DNA of 64,000 nt from Lepidonotus clava (GCA_936440205.1 OW387145.1:16367396-16431395); one strand, 5' to 3'; shown: positions 1 to 15,745, numbered from the stretch's first letter. Translations and numbers: made by a program. Notes: generated by a model from the sequence alone, not told the origin.

Positions 1-51
1 AGTCCTTTTGACGCCCCCCCCCCTCCCCACATAGCAGAGTGCATAGCTTAC

Positions 52-3000
52 GTCTGCAGGCGGCGTGCGAGGTGTCCGGGCCGCAGAAGACGCTGGAGCG
101 GTTGGCCTGGTAGTAGTAGAAGGAGGGCAGGCCGTAGTCCGTCAGCTTCAGCACAAACCGACTATCCACCACACAGTTGGAGCTCTTCAGCCGGCCGTGC
201 ACCTTCAGTCCGCTGTCCTCGTGCAGGTAGGAGAGGCCCTGTCGGACGGCAGATCGGACACATTGTGATGATAAAGTTTGAGCATGGCAATAATATCCTT
301 CCCTCAAAAACTGCGACATTAAATGTATAATCCATAAGTCTTTTTTAGCTCTCTTATATATAATTGGTATGATATATGATACCTACCCATGCAAACGCAT
401 CTATGCACGATCAAGAATTTGATCAATCCATTTATCACGTTATCATATACTAGGGGGCTTCTATTAAGTACTTACGCACATTTTAAAAAATCGCAGACTC
501 CCGACCCCCCTTGGGAAAAAATACGCATTCGATTTGTACTCGAACGTACGTAAATTTTCAAAATATTTGGACCCCCTTTGATACCCCTAGGCATAATGTC
601 ATTGCTTAGAGTTTATTGCTAATACAGACAGGAGGAACCATGGCAACCATTTTCGCCTGCCAACAGAGTTTACCCTCCCAACTCACATATTGATTTTAAA
701 AAATGTCCAGAAGACAGCGTGGTATAATGCCACCAACAGGGAATCCTCACTCTCGGGACGGCAACAGATGTGGGCAGTCAGACAGCAGTGTAGAAACTAA
801 TGAGGCCCTTGTCTTGTCCTAAGACCGGGGCTTTAGATATCCTACTAACCTTTACAGCAACTCTTGTAACCACAATATCCAATCTTTCAAAGTTTCTTTA
901 CGATATTTCATACCAGTGAATTACACAGTTGAATTTGATCTAAAGGAATACAATACACTGATGAACTGATATAAACCTTTCTTGACATCTACCTAAGAAA
1001 ACATCCTGATCACGAACTGAGATGAAGATACAAGATACTCATTTTCGGTAGGTCTATTTGGCAACAAAATTTTAGCAAACTTTTTGACTTGACCAATTTC
1101 GAAATTTTATTAATTAGATGAAACTAACAAAGTACAAACTAACGTTGAACGTTAAAACTAGCAAAGTAACATGATTTTACTATAAGCCAATAGGATTCCT
1201 TGTCACTAATGACTTTTTGTTAGTTTTTGTTTATTAAGTTAGCATTTTGTTTTCTTGGTCGGCAAAGCCTAAAGCCCCCATTTCTTTCCTTATTGGGCTG
1301 ATTAGGGACCTACCCGCACGATGTCGTTGATGAGGGAGTTCCTGAAGGTCCAGTCCAGCTTAATGGCGTCGTTGGCCAGGATGTCCTGCAGACTGCCTTT
1401 GGGGCAGTACTCGATGAGCACGGCCACCTGGCGGGCCTCCACACAGGCGCCCACAAAGCGGGTCAGGTTACTGTGGTGCACGCTGCGCACCTACAACATC
1501 CACCACAGGTATATGTGTATAAATATTATAGTCACAAACAGGAGATTACATACATTACGGTTACATAAATGTAATAATCATAATAATTGGTATGATAGAG
1601 GATGTTGATTTGTAGCAACAACGGACAAAGTCTGGTAATTGTATTCACTATAGGCCCTATGTACGATTTTATATTGCTGGAGAATATTCTTGTTCAGTGC
1701 ATATGCCACAACAATTATGTGCCTACAACCACCAGGGTGTAAAAATAAAAAGGTAGGGCGTCGCCGTTGCACACTTGTCCTTAATAAAAGACCGGACTTT
1801 CCCATTTAAGATGTTTTCACTTCAATAAAAATGATGTGTCAGAACTGCGGTCTCATTGTCTTGTTACTAGACGTTGAGAAAATTGTAATCATATTGTTTG
1901 AAAATTGATATATGAGCAATGCCCTCATATTGCTGGTGAGAAATCCATACAACAGTTTCACAGGTTGGAGGTCGGTTTAAATGTATCTGTGATGTTTAAA
2001 GCCAGCCGTATCCGATTTCTTCCTGAAATCCGTTGCGATCGCATAACAGCAAGCATACACAATACCCATTTTCATTTACAAGTATTTTCCGAAACATATG
2101 AATATTTACAAAATGTGACCACTAACCTGCTTGAGTTCCAACAAAACCTTTCTGTTGAGGTCAAACTTAGCGATTTGCGCTTTCCTAATGGCAACGAAGT
2201 TTCCCTTGTAATTGCCTATTGTCGTGTAGATCTGACCTTCCAAGTCTTCAGACGCGTCTCTCTGAATATCAGTGGACATATTATAATTAGGTACCCTCCC
2301 GCTAGGATTGCTCGGGTGTTATGGTATGAAATAATGATCTAGAGAAAAGTACCCAAGATCTGTCCATTGCTATTTCTCCATAATAACATTAAAGAGAAAG
2401 AACAGATGATCATTGTGGACCAACTTGATACTCTTTACATTTTTCATGTATCAAATATGTTTACGATTTACTTATATTTTGCTCAAAATATGCAAACAAC
2501 CATTTTGACCTACAATAATATTAGTATTATATAATGATCTAAATTACGACTAAAAATCAGCTTATGTGGTAAGGAGATTCGGAGGGGACGGGAAGCACGG
2601 ATATAGAAATGGATTAAGTTGGGCAGCGATGTTACCTTTGAGGCTTGGGAGACTGTGAGAGACAATCGGGATGTCGACCCAGTCATGGTGGCGTCCTTGC
2701 TGATGATAATGTCCTCCCAGTTTACCTTCCACGACATGTTTGACAAGTCTGATTCAAAACGAATCCGTCTAAATGATGGACAAAACGGAAAGAGCACGAA
2801 TTGAGATGGGCCGATCCAGCGATTTAGAAAATAAAAAAATAAAAATGGGAGGGGGGGGGGGGGGGGGCGGGCGCTATAAGTGCGCTATAACCCCCCCCTT
2901 TAACGACCATCAACTGCGGATGGCGATTCAATTATTTGTAGTAGTCTTTGATTAAATCATTCAAGGGAAGTATACAATCAGTGGTTCAGACCACTGTTAA

Positions 3001-5572
3001 CAGGTAAACGAATGCAAACAACACTTTTTTTTTTTATCAAACCTTATATATAAGAAGTTCAGCTAGGCACTGTTCTTTAATGTTTCACAAATATATCGCT
3101 TTTGAAAGCACCGAAACCTTTAAAATCATTTTAAAAAATCAGTTTTCGTTACATTATGCACCATTGGTTTGTTCTGACGAACTTTAAAAAGGCAAGATCT
3201 ACCTAATTGTAATCACCAAGTTATATTCGAAAAAAATCTATTTTGTAATAGCAGACCAACGGCTAAGTCAGACTTATTAATGATTCGCAGTTTGTAAGGG
3301 ACATTCGGTAGTTACACTTTCTAATTGGACGGTGTCAACAGCCGGAAGTTGGTGATATTGCAGAGTAAAGGAGGCACATGTGACCTCTCATTTCATGATA
3401 TGCCCAAGTAATGGGCGTTTGCATTATATCATCAACGTCAGATATACATCTCAATTAATGAGGATGTCTCATAAACACCCAAAGTACGTGGTGTGATATA
3501 AAAGGATATGTGAGATGTTGGGATATAAACCTGAAGCTGATCATATTCATTAGGGGCCACTACTTTGTGGGTGTGGCCATGGCTTATTATCGTCATTAGT
3601 AATGATATCTCGACATTGTTAAGGATAATATGTGGGATAATTTGTGATCTACTTTACCTGTAAATCAATGTGCCCATCACTATTCCCAAACACAGAAGAC
3701 CGAACAGCACAGACACCAGCACTGTTAAAGCCGTTTCTGCAAGAAACATCACCAACCATGTCATCAATTCTATTTATTTCACAATAAAGATTATTCCTGG
3801 TTTATCAGTCTGTTTATTGATAATCAATCAGTTAAATAAATAAAACTTAATTGTTAAATAGTCAACTTGGTTTACCGACGCTCAACTTAGTATTTAGGTA
3901 CGCACATGTTTTTGTAACCTATTTTACAAAACGTTACTTGTTATTGTATTGTATTCAACCGCTCTCGCAGACTTCCCTTAGCTGATTGTAGCAACAGTTA
4001 CTTGAAGTACCATCTCCAATAATAATGAATGCAAAATAAACTAAGGCACTTAACCTCATCTACAAATACAAAATCTGCTTACTGTCAAGTAGAAATCCCC
4101 AGTCTATCCTTAACGAAATGAGGTAAACTTACGATTGTTACACTCGGGCGCGTCGCCCTTAAAGCCGCAGGGTGGGACGTCGGGCGGGGGGCGACCCGTG
4201 CCCGGCCAGTGCATGGGCGTGGCCGTCTCAATACGGAATATGTTTCCAGACCCATAGTACTTGGCGACTATCTGGTGAAATGACAAAATTAAAGCAATAT
4301 TTTGAAATGATAAGTATTGTGAGGCATGGGGATTTATCACATTGTAAGCTAAGCCTTTAGTTTTTTATCTTGGTTACTCTATGATTGACTGATGGCCAAA
4401 TTTAGAACTTGATAACTTCATGGAGATTTCTTTTACTAGGCATTGCCTATAGAATGATTGATTTTCCAATAATACATCTCTTGATTAACTATAGTTTCGG
4501 GACTACATCCAGCTCCTATAACTCATGTCATCAATATTAATTACTATTCTCACTGTGTATTCTCCATTCTCGGTATCTGTCATATCCAGGAGTGAATAGT
4601 CAGCGATACGGTCACCTATTTCATCCACGTACACGTCCCCCATGATTCCTGTAGAACATGAATAAAACTTGTATAGGTAAAAGGAAATATACTATAGACC
4701 TATGTGCATATCACAACCGGATGTAGGATTTAGCAGAAATCGGTCATGAACGTCATTAAAGCAAAAAATCACACTGAAACCAACTACAAAAATACTGATT
4801 TGCAAGATATTTTCTCGAATTCTCCGCCGGACAAATAGTCGTCCTTTTCGGCCAGCAGTGGCAGTGGGCGCTGCCCATACACGCGACGTCGCCTTGACAG
4901 TCTTGCCTCACCATGAACGCTACAAGAACGCGTGGATAAAGTTTATTGTATTCGCGTCAGTGAGTTGTATACATGCAAATATGAACTTGATGCTTGTTGG
5001 GTACACTGTCCACCATGTACACGCGACGTCAATTACGTGGCATTGTCAATACCGCTGACGGGAGTTTGTCCCTGGGTGCGGCCATGTTTGGCAAGGGAGG
5101 ATCCTGATAGGCTGAAAAGTCGCGCTTGACCCCCGACAGCTAATGTCGCCAAAGGACCACGCATGCCCAGACCTAGACTCCCGACCTCACTATATGCGCG
5201 ACGTCGACGAAACAGTTCCACTATGCAAGTGAGAGTACGTATGAATTGACTTTACATTGTATACACAAAAATTCATGATTGTGTAAGTAGTGTATGGAAA
5301 TGGAGATTTGAAGCTTGTTCCGTGTGCAAAAGATTCTCAGTAGTATATGAAAACATAACTTTGATTCTTGTCGCACAGATAAGGGAACTTCGTGTGTACA
5401 CCATCTAACAACGTCACATATACTCCATGGCGCTCATAGCCGGTTCGGCGGGGTCGCCCAGTTGTAGACGGAGAAAGTGGCACCTCAGCTGACTACGTAG
5501 GGCACGAGTCTCACATCTACAATGTTGTTTTCCGTCTTTTTGATGCAGTAAGTGTGTTTATCTTGGCTCTTA

Positions 5573-5621
<49 letters not shown>

Positions 5622-8600
5622 GGATAAGACATAATGTGAGGGCGTGGAGTGGTAAAGTGGCTATAGGGTGTTCCCCTCACATGCATGTGGGCGGACCGCG
5701 GGTTCGATACTGGGGTGCTACGACTCTCTCCGGTTTCCCTTGTGCAACAACAGGGACGTCAAAGGCCTATGTGTCCTGGTCCTGGTCCTTCTAACGTTTC
5801 CATGCTAACAGTTTTTGTAATCTTTACTTAGTATACATGGAAAAAGTGAGAGGGTACCGATATGGGCCTATAGCTGTAATAGTATGAGGTGGACCTTAAC
5901 CTCTAACAATCATCACATTCAAATCATTTACACTAGAATTAATGTTTTGGAAGATGGAAATTTAACGATGGGTCACCAACCAAAAGTAAACTGCATCACA
6001 ACACCCATGCGTAGACTCGTATATATAAATAGCATTTACAATTCAACTAGGCTCTCCTATATGTATTTTTGGACATACGGCATGATCACTTCTATATATT
6101 TATCTAATGTCACAACTTTAATTACTTTGGGAACTCCTGTTTTCGTCATGTAGAGGTTAACAATTACCTGAGAAGGTGTTGTTCCAGAGTTTCTGAGCCA
6201 CCCGAAGGCCATCATAGGGATCCTCTCCGTCGTCGATGGTTCTGTTGAGGGCCAGCGCCAAGTAGATGACACTGTCATAGAAGGCGCCCACAAAGTAGTT
6301 CACCTGGGAAACGAGTACAACATTCTGTAACCATCTCACCATGGTAAGGCGAATGCAAGCTAGCACAAGAAACAAGCAAGTATGTATGGATGGGAAATGT
6401 TGTGGGGACGGAGTACCAACAAGGTAATTGAGTTTCATGGGAGGGGGATAGCTTTACAAATCAGATGGTTTACCGTTAATAATGGAAACATTAAGATAAA
6501 TGTGAAAACAAATTTCTCTGTTATTATGTGTAATGAGTGATAATATTCCAAAGGAAATACGTCACTCCCCCTTCCCTTTTGCCTCATAAACGACCAATCC
6601 ATTTTAGCACCACAGGCTATGACGCCCTAACGACCCACCATTACAGGGATGCAAAACAATCATTCGAGTTTATGGCATCAACAACACACACGTTCAAAAC
6701 GGTTATTCATGGTGAGCACATGTGATTAAGTTGTTTGTAAGTTTACTTCCTTTTAGATAAATGACAGCCACATTTTACAATTATTCTGTCTATTAAAAAG
6801 TCGCAATGGAAGATCATGCAATAAATATGAATTGCGTCAATAAAAAAGAAATAGATTGAAAGATCCCTTATTGATCCAAACTAGGTTATCATTATTTATC
6901 ATGGAATTGCATTGCCGCTACCAAACAAGGCAATTTATCGTATAGTAATTAGAGGATTTACAATAATAACTTTCCTTCTATAGTAATGGAATGATGAAAA
7001 TTAGAAAACATATATCCAAAATTGTATCATGCACTGTTTACTGAGTTGCTTGCCTCCCGCCACCTGGACCTGCTCATCAGTAGGACTGTACTGCGCAGTG
7101 TCGTGGGAAGGGTGTATAAAGACTATGTTTATCACCGGGTTGTTGTCCCCAGGACATAACGCCCACCTGTTCTTCACCAGGCGTGTGGCGGTCAGCCTCA
7201 GACATCTACATCACGAAAACTGACAAGAACAAAAGTGACGTCTTCACAATAGCACACTTATATATAATTAACTCCATATATAATGATAATCATGCCTATA
7301 CTAAACAATACTTATACTAAACACATCGTTTAGAAACAGATTGACCCACTTCCTACAAAACTCCCTTCCATCGAACACGGACGGCAATTACAGATAATCA
7401 TACATGACCCCATACACGACATGGCATCGCTTTCTGTTAACTACCTCAGCCATTCGTCCATCGAGCTGCACTGTACCTATACTTAGCTGAATCAGGGAAC
7501 GCTTACCTCCTCCTCATAAACGAAGTTGTAGTCGCGCCTCGCCCGTTCCACGACCTCGGTGGAGAAGTTGTCCCACTGGGCGCCGGCAGGGACGGTGAGG
7601 GTGATGAAGAGCAGTGCCTCGAAGGCCTTCTTGGCATCCGCATCTCGGTCATCACCTGCACACAGGGACAACGGTGTAAGCTCAGGGGGTAACGGACGGT
7701 ACCCTATCCGAATCAAGCCTCCTTTGGAAACGCTTATAAACAAGGTGCATTAATTGGGGTTGACCAAGGAGGTCTTCTCAAGATCATATCCATGGAAGAA
7801 TAGTAAATTCTCATGAGGTTTAGATTTATTGCTTCGTAGTACAATGCTGTTGAAACAATTTAAAACGATGCTGTGCCAATGTCAAATCAAACTCCCAAGC
7901 GGCCTTCCCACCTCGTAAAAAACACGTTTGGGAGTTGTTTTTGCTCCAGATGAAACAGGTATGACCCCCCACCACCCTCTGGCTTATGCAATGATACATC
8001 ATTCTAGGTTTTATTACGAGGTGCAGTAAAATGATGCCTAACAATACCCGGTTATTAACAGACTTAGTACATTGCATCCGGTCCGATTTGGTTAAGCTGC
8101 TTAAGGGAAAGCTGCGATACAAAGAATAGATAGATAAGACCTCTAGCTGTGTCAATGTGTTGTTTTCATGTGATTACACCTCCATGCGGGTACATAGTAT
8201 ATCAAAAACTAAGTCGATAACGTATTATTTCGAATTCCCGACTCAACTACACAGGTGCGCTACAATTAATTTTAATGATTAATGCAAATTGTAATTTCCG
8301 TGTAGGCCATCATGATACATCGCAATAAACCGTTAGAAATAGTAGAATAATATCTCATTGAAAGAAGTACACGCATTCGAAAATAATAGAGGCCTACTTA
8401 TTTATCCGAAAAAGACACAACGACTCTCGACCCCTCGGGCAGTTTCGAAAATGCCTTTGACGTCGACACGAGTTTCACGTATTATTTAATGCCTCTAAGG
8501 CCTAACCTTATTACCCGGTGTTGTTTCCGCGAACTATTGACTCGCCCATCCCTTCTCTGGAGTTAAATGTTATATGAATAGTCGATACCGAATAGTCATC

Positions 8601-11600
8601 AATGTTCCTCTTATACCCTAAACATGGGACGTGGGAGCGGGTGGAAGATCAGCTGTGCTGGACCCATTAACCGAAAAAAAAAAAGGTTCCAGAACATATT
8701 TCCTCTCAACCAACGCCGGCCATGCATTCCACCATGTTTGCTTTGTCTTATTTATGTTAATACTTTTACATCGCACGATATTTCTAGCGTTATACAAATT
8801 ATCTTTACATGATTCTAAACTCTGCATAAAGTGTTCATACCATTTACCGTCTTCCAATTCAAAGGCTGCTTTGTTTACGTATACACTTCGAACTGTAATA
8901 GCTTAAGAAGCGAACCCTGTGGGAAACCAATGTTTACATCTCCTGATTCAGGACTGTCCAACTTCACTCAAACTCAGCTACTTTGTGGCTTAATGCCCTG
9001 CCAAAGGCATTAAGTGACTGATTTTGTGACTTAATAACACTTTGACACTCAATGCCTTGTGGGTTCAGTTCGTCACAAAAGTTATTGATTTTGTAACCTA
9101 AAGGCCGCGACGACCGAATGCCCACAAAGACTATGATGAAACTGGCAGGGCTGGGGGCATCCCTGTTTCCACGTAACCCTTATTACGAAGGGACAGAGTC
9201 AGCAGCCCCAAGGGGGAATCGTGAAATTTGTTGTTGAAGTTCAGCTGTCCGTTAATACAGGGGTCCGAAAAGGCATAATTGCTAGACTGAACAGTAAACA
9301 ATGTGGCATTGTCTGAAAACAGGCATCATTTTCATGTTTAAAACAGAAAATTCAATGTGACAGGGGGTGGGGATCCTAAAAGTACTCTGAAAAAGTGTAA
9401 AATCATTGATGGGCAGCCCCTGAAAGGTCGTTCCACTTGAAAGCACTGGCGATAATTGGGCTTAGTGACATACAACATGATGATTTCTAAAATTCAACTG
9501 GGTGTCATGATTTCTTAAATTTGACAGGCCGACAAAACATGGGAACTCCCAATGTTGCACAGTGCACAGTGTTATGATTTTTGTGTATAAAGGGATGGGT
9601 GTAGCTGGTGGATAGTGGTGGCCCCCTCTGTGCTACAGAACTTATTAATTGATTTTTACAATAATACTTTCGCCAACACAAAAGCACAAAAGAACCCCGC
9701 CTTGTGAAACTCACCACTACCCCGCGGCTGAACCTGGGTACGGGCCTGTTAACCTAAATGTAAACATGAACATTTTAGATTAACATGTATTATATTTTAC
9801 ATCTAAGTTAGATTTATTTTGAGTTGGTATTATTTATATTTTATGTTGATTAACGTTTTAGGTCAGATTTAGGGGGCCTAAATGTTATTGATAAAGATGT
9901 AATGTATTGTGTTATATTATTATGAACCTAAACAAAAAGGTCTTTTTGGTTATCCTGGGTGTGTCCTCAAAGTTCATGTCTGGTTACTCTCTGATGAAGT
10001 AATAAGCAATTTGGGGTCCTAACCAATGCTAATTTCCTGCCGAGGTGTGAACCCCACCCAGTCTTATGGTATGTGTGGGTGAGACCTCTGCGGGTGTCCT
10101 AAATGGCTTCTAACGTCATTATACAGTAAACAGCCATGGACTTTTAGGACACACCAAGGAAAGGCAAAAAGGCCTTATAAGTTGACCATATGATATAAAA
10201 CATTGGCAACTTAAAATTCAAAGCCTTAAGATCACTTTATCATCATATATAAGTTGTTTCTTTAGAGAATTATCCCTTTAACTCACATGGAGCTGGAGAA
10301 CAAATTAAAAAAAGTGCTCTCAACCAACCCTGATAATACTCTTAGTTCCAAAAGGAACTAAATGACAGAACTCGGTGATTTGTTTCACCGTTTGCCATTA
10401 TACCTGTTTCAAAGATTAACTTGACTTCAAATCAAGCGAATAGGACTCTCTTTGATGAAAATATATGAAATGCTGTATTGTCATTTAATATTTTGTGACA
10501 AAGTGAGGTTGGCTATAAGTTGCAAGCATTAAGTTCATTTGGCAACAGGGAGAAAATATAACAAAGACTGTAATTGAAATCTGTTAAATATGATGATTAT
10601 AGTGTAATATATGAGTATATTATTACAATGTATGGTAGATTTACAGTTTGTGTATTGGGCATATTAACAGCGACCAACTTCTCTGGTTATTGACAAGAAA
10701 CTACCCAAGAAGATCCCATAAGAATTACAGCAAAACTAATCCGTTGAGGTGGTTTATCCGAGAGCTGCAAACTGAGGTACCCGCTGGCGGACCACCGCCC
10801 TGACCACCGCCCTGATTAATCCCTAGCACTGTGTCCGCGGAGAGCGCGAGTTATGAGAACGTTACGTCAGATTTCTTAAATACAATGGTTTTCGTAACAG
10901 TTATGAATCCATGTGCCTAGGAAGTCATGTCTTGTAATTGGCATGATCATTTGCTAAAAACGGCAATCGCACTCTAAATGATTTTTTCATGAAAATTAAT
11001 ACTATCACAAAGTTCTACAAATATCATTTCCAAATAGAGTAACCTCATAAAAAATGATAATTTTGCTGAGACAGCAACAAAGAATAAAATGTATAAACCT
11101 TAGACAAATGTAGAGTCTGCATAGGAAATCATGCTAAAGCACGCATAATGTCATATCAAAAATGCCATAAAACACTGCTGTTATTGGTCCAACTATCCTG
11201 ATAGTTATTCAATTAATGAATTAACATGCATGGTTGAGGACTGTTTGGTCAAACCCATAATGCGGGTTTTGCTCATTCTCATAATTTTAGCTAGAGAGTC
11301 TGAGACGGAGGTTTCCCGCGTGATGTTTTTTGCCTAATCTCATTGGTGTATCATACATTATGGGAAAGGAGTTTTATTCATGCTTTCAGCCCAAATCAAA
11401 CGTTTTGTAATCTATCAACTGCGTTAAATGTTAGGAGGAGCGATCGTAAGTACATCACAAACTTTTATTACGGGACTTTTCTTACCTCTTTTCCAGGAGA
11501 AGTCTCCCCACGCCTCACTCTGGAAGAGCTCTATGGTGATGAAGCCGAAGTCCCCCTTGTGTGTCATGCCCATGTCGTAGGCCGCCAGCATGTACTTCCG

Positions 11601-13952
11601 TAAGTCGCCACCGGACGTCAGGAACACGATCACTGACAGACAAAAAGATGCACAAGGTTACCAACGCCTCTGTTGATATGACATGCGCGACCAGGAAGGT
11701 GTGTATATGTTCTATATAGATACAATGCATGTGTTTGCAACCACATCTACAGCAAAACTATCGACAACAACAAAATCTGTACGCCAGTAATAACAGTACT
11801 AATACCATCACAAACAACCCGGGACGGTTGCTGATTACACATACATTTCTATTCGTAAATCTCACATATTAGATCTTATGATAAGAGGATTTGTCAGTCC
11901 TCATTAACCTGCATAATTATCAGGTCAAAGGCTAACAACAGGAAATTGGGATGGGACTTATAAAAAGTCATTATATCAATGTCCAAATATATAAAACAAA
12001 ATATGTTTGAGTATGACAGGTGTGACACGTCCTATAGTCTACAGGCCTAGGTATTATTTACCAGCTGTTATTAACTCGGAACATTCGAGGAACGGTGTCG
12101 GATGATCATGTCATCTTCCGAAAGACCAACTCTACACCTCCTTTTTTTCGCACCTATTATCATGACCATTTATTCGCGATCGAAGGCTATTCTTACATTG
12201 AAAATCTCTGTGCTAACGTGCTAAAGATATGATATAATATTTCAATATACTTATGTTGTATTTATTTTGCTAGTTCAGGGGCTACACGTGATGAATATTG
12301 CAAACTTCTCTTAAAGCCACCTGCGGAAGGCTGTTTGATAAAACACAGGTAGGCCTTGCCCGACATACTTTGTCGTTTCTCCACACAGAGAAAGGGGTAG
12401 ACTATGCTCACCTCGTGCATGGCGACGTGCCTCAAGCAGGATACCTGAATAGTCTGGGTTTTTGGTCGTATCGAACTCTATGTCATAAGGTCGGGGGAAG
12501 TTAGGGTCAGCTACAAACGCCTTCTTTAGAGCTGTGCCTTGAATTCTCATCAGAACATCATGCGTGTCATACACAATCACCATGTGACGCCACTGAAAGT
12601 GGTTCATCACTGCTTTGAAGAACACTGCAAAGAAATTCAAAAAAGATAGTATTCAAATACTTAATGTTAAAAGAGTGATAAGTGTGGAAATATGACACAG
12701 ATGACTCAAAAAGTGTATTGCTGAGGTAGTTATAAAAGAAGTTCTTCATCAAGTACTTCGTCTCCAGATTATAGTATTAAATGTAGCTATAGCCTTCATA
12801 TCGGGAAATCACAAACTACTTAATAATTTAGAAGAACTTTTTTTAAGTCACCTCAGATTATTCAGGCAAACTCAGGGAACCTACACAGTCTACAATTGCC
12901 TCCTACCTGACTGTTTCTGGAGGCTGTAGGAGAAGCGGGTGAAGGTGGGGTAGGTCTCCTTGTCGAGCACCAGGTCACCCACCCCGGTCACCAGGGGCAG
13001 TTTGTAGAAGGAGGCCAGTTTACCACAGACCGTGATGTCCCCCGAACAGCCAGGCCCAATGAGGACACTGACGTTATGAATGTGGTAGAGATCTGCATGG
13101 GGACATGGGAAGTTTTCAGTTAAGTTGAGGGAGTTGTTAAAAGGAAACGGAGCACCTATCATAAACATATAAAGAGATTAGAAATATTGCTATCTTGATT
13201 TACTGATTTATAGATTGGAGTACATTATGCTATATTATGTGTTTTGTTGGTAACAGAAATTACGCAGCTGTTGAACATGACAAGTGTCTTTAACATGGCC
13301 AAGTGCAATGGATGAAGACCACTGTTCTTTTTCACATTCATGGTTATACCCTATTGACTTCAGAATGCAGCTCATAGTTTTTACGATCATTAAGCATCTA
13401 ATGATATTTCAAACTAGTGAGTGCATGCATTCTGTTTACATGCAACTGTTTTTCGGGTCCTGAAATTAGTTCAATCAGTCTTACCTGAAACTGCTCCTGC
13501 ACTGAAGACTGCATTGCAAAATGTAGGATACAACTTCAGGAACTTTTTGAACCGGATGCCATATTGACTTTCCGCGCGTTCCATGGCCATATCGATTGCC
13601 GGCCCCACCATTTCCATCTGTTTTTTTTAAAACAGATACAAGACTGTCAATTAACAGACGTTTCGACATACACCAACTAACAAAGGACAAATTGTTGAGA
13701 GAATTAAAAAAAACGGTGCACCAAACCTATGCCGGGTTTTTACTACACCATCTCGATTAGCATATGGACCTTGGCTTTGAGTACAAGCTGATGTATATAA
13801 AAAAAGTCTTACTTTGAAGGGTAGGACGCTGTCCTCGACCATAATGATCCCCGCTCTGAACTCGTTCATAGCTTGAAGGCGGGCGCCGCGCAATACCACC
13901 AAAAGCACGACCACACCATAAAGGGACGGAAATCGGCCGCCATCCGCCATAC
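52..13952 (-). CDS. Receptor guanylate cyclase, natriuretic-peptide-receptor type (5' part, 14 coding exons)
   Basis: Coding exons in order: 13813-13950 (ATG at 13948-13950, exon acceptor at 13952), 13485-13617, 12907-13092, 12412-12624, 11486-11632, 7507-7655, 6168-6303, 4554-4648, 4133-4271, 3658-3736, 2636-2768, 2127-2261, 1314-1490, 52-238. All joins are GT-AG and keep phase, giving 682 codons. The protein is a single-pass plasma-membrane receptor that should make cGMP when a peptide binds. It begins with a signal peptide ([15 protein letters not shown]), then an ANF-receptor-type ligand domain with the GPGCSG motif. The juxtamembrane stretch [10 protein letters not shown]...ECNNQ is diagnostic of the family. 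One TM helix ([20 protein letters not shown]) spans about residues 446-470. The kinase-homology domain has [27 protein letters not shown] and [12 protein letters not shown]; the last has HGRLKSSN where active kinases have HRDLKxxN, as usual for this pseudokinase. The cyclase catalytic domain is expected beyond base 1 and is not seen. It is clearly an NPR-type cyclase; the exact orthologue is not determined. Confidence 0.95.
5573..5618. repeat. TA dinucleotide microsatellite
   Basis: Uninterrupted (TA)n of about 46 bases in an intron of the guanylate cyclase gene, directly next to a tRNA-derived SINE. Confidence 0.95.
5636..5800 (+). mobile_element. tRNA-derived SINE
   Basis: The head looks like a decayed tRNA gene. 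There is an A-box-like stretch (GTGGAGTGGTAAAGTGGCT) and, about 50 bases later, a B-box-like GGTTCGATACT. It sits directly after the TA microsatellite. The body after the B box (about 5720-5800) is not tRNA-like. No tRNA cloverleaf can close, so it is a SINE head and not a tRNA gene. The family is not identified and the right end is approximate. Confidence 0.55.
8150..11480. other. Intronic DNA without recognised gene
   Basis: This lies inside the intron between guanylate cyclase exons 11486-11632 and 7507-7655. I see AT-rich unique-looking sequence and short ORFs without family resemblance or splice logic. Confidence 0.6.
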
Positions 13953-15745
13953 CTGGAAGTGGAAATATTGAAGTCCAGTATCACCAATAGACAAACATTG
14001 GAAACATGCTTATTTGAATGCTATGGGGCAGGTGGGCATATAGCGAAGTCTGATACATAGGCCTACATGTGGCTATTTCGCAGCATCTGATTCTTAATCA
14101 AATCAATGAAAATATCTATGAAATGCTAAAAATTCACTTAATAGACCTATCAAATAATATATTGTGGATAATTTACAATTGAATGCATCTTTAGTGAAAT
14201 AGAATGAAACGATGCTTTCCATAGTTTGTATTCTTTGGATCACTATCACTAGGGTATAATATGTTGTATTGCAGGCTCATATAATGAAGTATGAAAGCAT
14301 TCAACGTTCTAGGAGACAGACTAGAAATACATTTTTTAGAGTCTGAAACTGCAAAGATAAAATTAATGATAAAATTAGAGTGATCATTTTTTGAAACTGT
14401 GTTAACCCTTTCACCGCGGTAAATCACTTAAGTGGCTTTATAGTAAATTCCCACAGGAATGGCCTATTTAGCTTCCAGGACGTGAAAGAATTTTCCAAAA
14501 ACTCCAATTAGAACCAGAGATATGAGTGTTTGAATATTCTAGCATCGATTTATTGAAAAATGACAGAATTTCAATTGAACAAACTAGCACCAATATACAT
14601 AAATTAGAATTTGCCATAACTTTCCAAAATTGTGTAAAAATGTTAATTTGTGGAAAATAATTTAATTTTCAGAAAGTGATACCATTGGTTTCATTCTTAA
14701 TAATTGCAAACTGTTTTAGTGAAACAAAATTAATTTGTAATGTTCTCTTTAAAATAAATAGAATTTATATGTTACCAAATGTTGGTTGCCATGGAAACCC
14801 CAATAGAATATAGTGCGAATGTTGCAAATAAAGAGAAAATTGCCCAATTGGCACAGTGCCAACATTTGGAATGTTTTCGTCAGAATTGTGTAAAAAGTGA
14901 ATCTCCAGGAAGAATCTAGAGAAAATCTTAGTTTTGGACAATTTTTAGACTAATTTCCATATTTGGGGCAATAGCTCAGTAAAAATGAACTGTAGAATGG
15001 CATATTTTGCAGTGAAAGGTTTAATGTCATTTCACATTTTGTAATGAATGATGGATTTCGTTGAGAACACGTTCATTCCACTTCCAGGAATTGAACTCTG
15101 GCCCCCAGCGCAACAGCAACATAACTAATTGCTGGTGTTCTGGCTTTTCTTGACCAAATAAGTATCTATCCAGCTGCCACAGGGGGCAGCTATCTTGTTG
15201 ATCAATATTCCCCAGCAAAAACTTAACCATCTAATCAGGTTCCCTTTCCTGTATAGGTTTATGATTTCTTTGTGTCATTTCCTAAATTATATTGTGTCAT
15301 ATTAAGTATAATATACCAAATTTTCTATAACTGAGTACCCAAACTATGATGTTGTATTATCTTAACAATTGTTTTGTGGTTGTCTAGCAGTCATTTTGAT
15401 ATCATAATGCTCAGCAACAGATTGTTGCCAGGCAGAAACAAAAGTGACCATCTGACTAGATATGGAAAACTTGGCGAAGTTAGGCATCCAGTTGAGTCCA
15501 TATTCCACTTTGCGTTGGGGGGCCGTTTGCGGTGGGTTGTTGATTTTTGGGTTACTAAACTTACCTGGACCATATACCAGCACAATGAGAGAATTTTATC
15601 TGGTCAACTGTTAAGATTAAGAGGTTTCAGGCCATATTCCACTACGCGGTGATTCGCTCGCGGTGGGCAATTAGCAAGCAGTGGTTTGACCCCACCGCTA
15701 GTAAAACTACCCACCGCATGGTGGAATATAGGAATTACTTGCGGC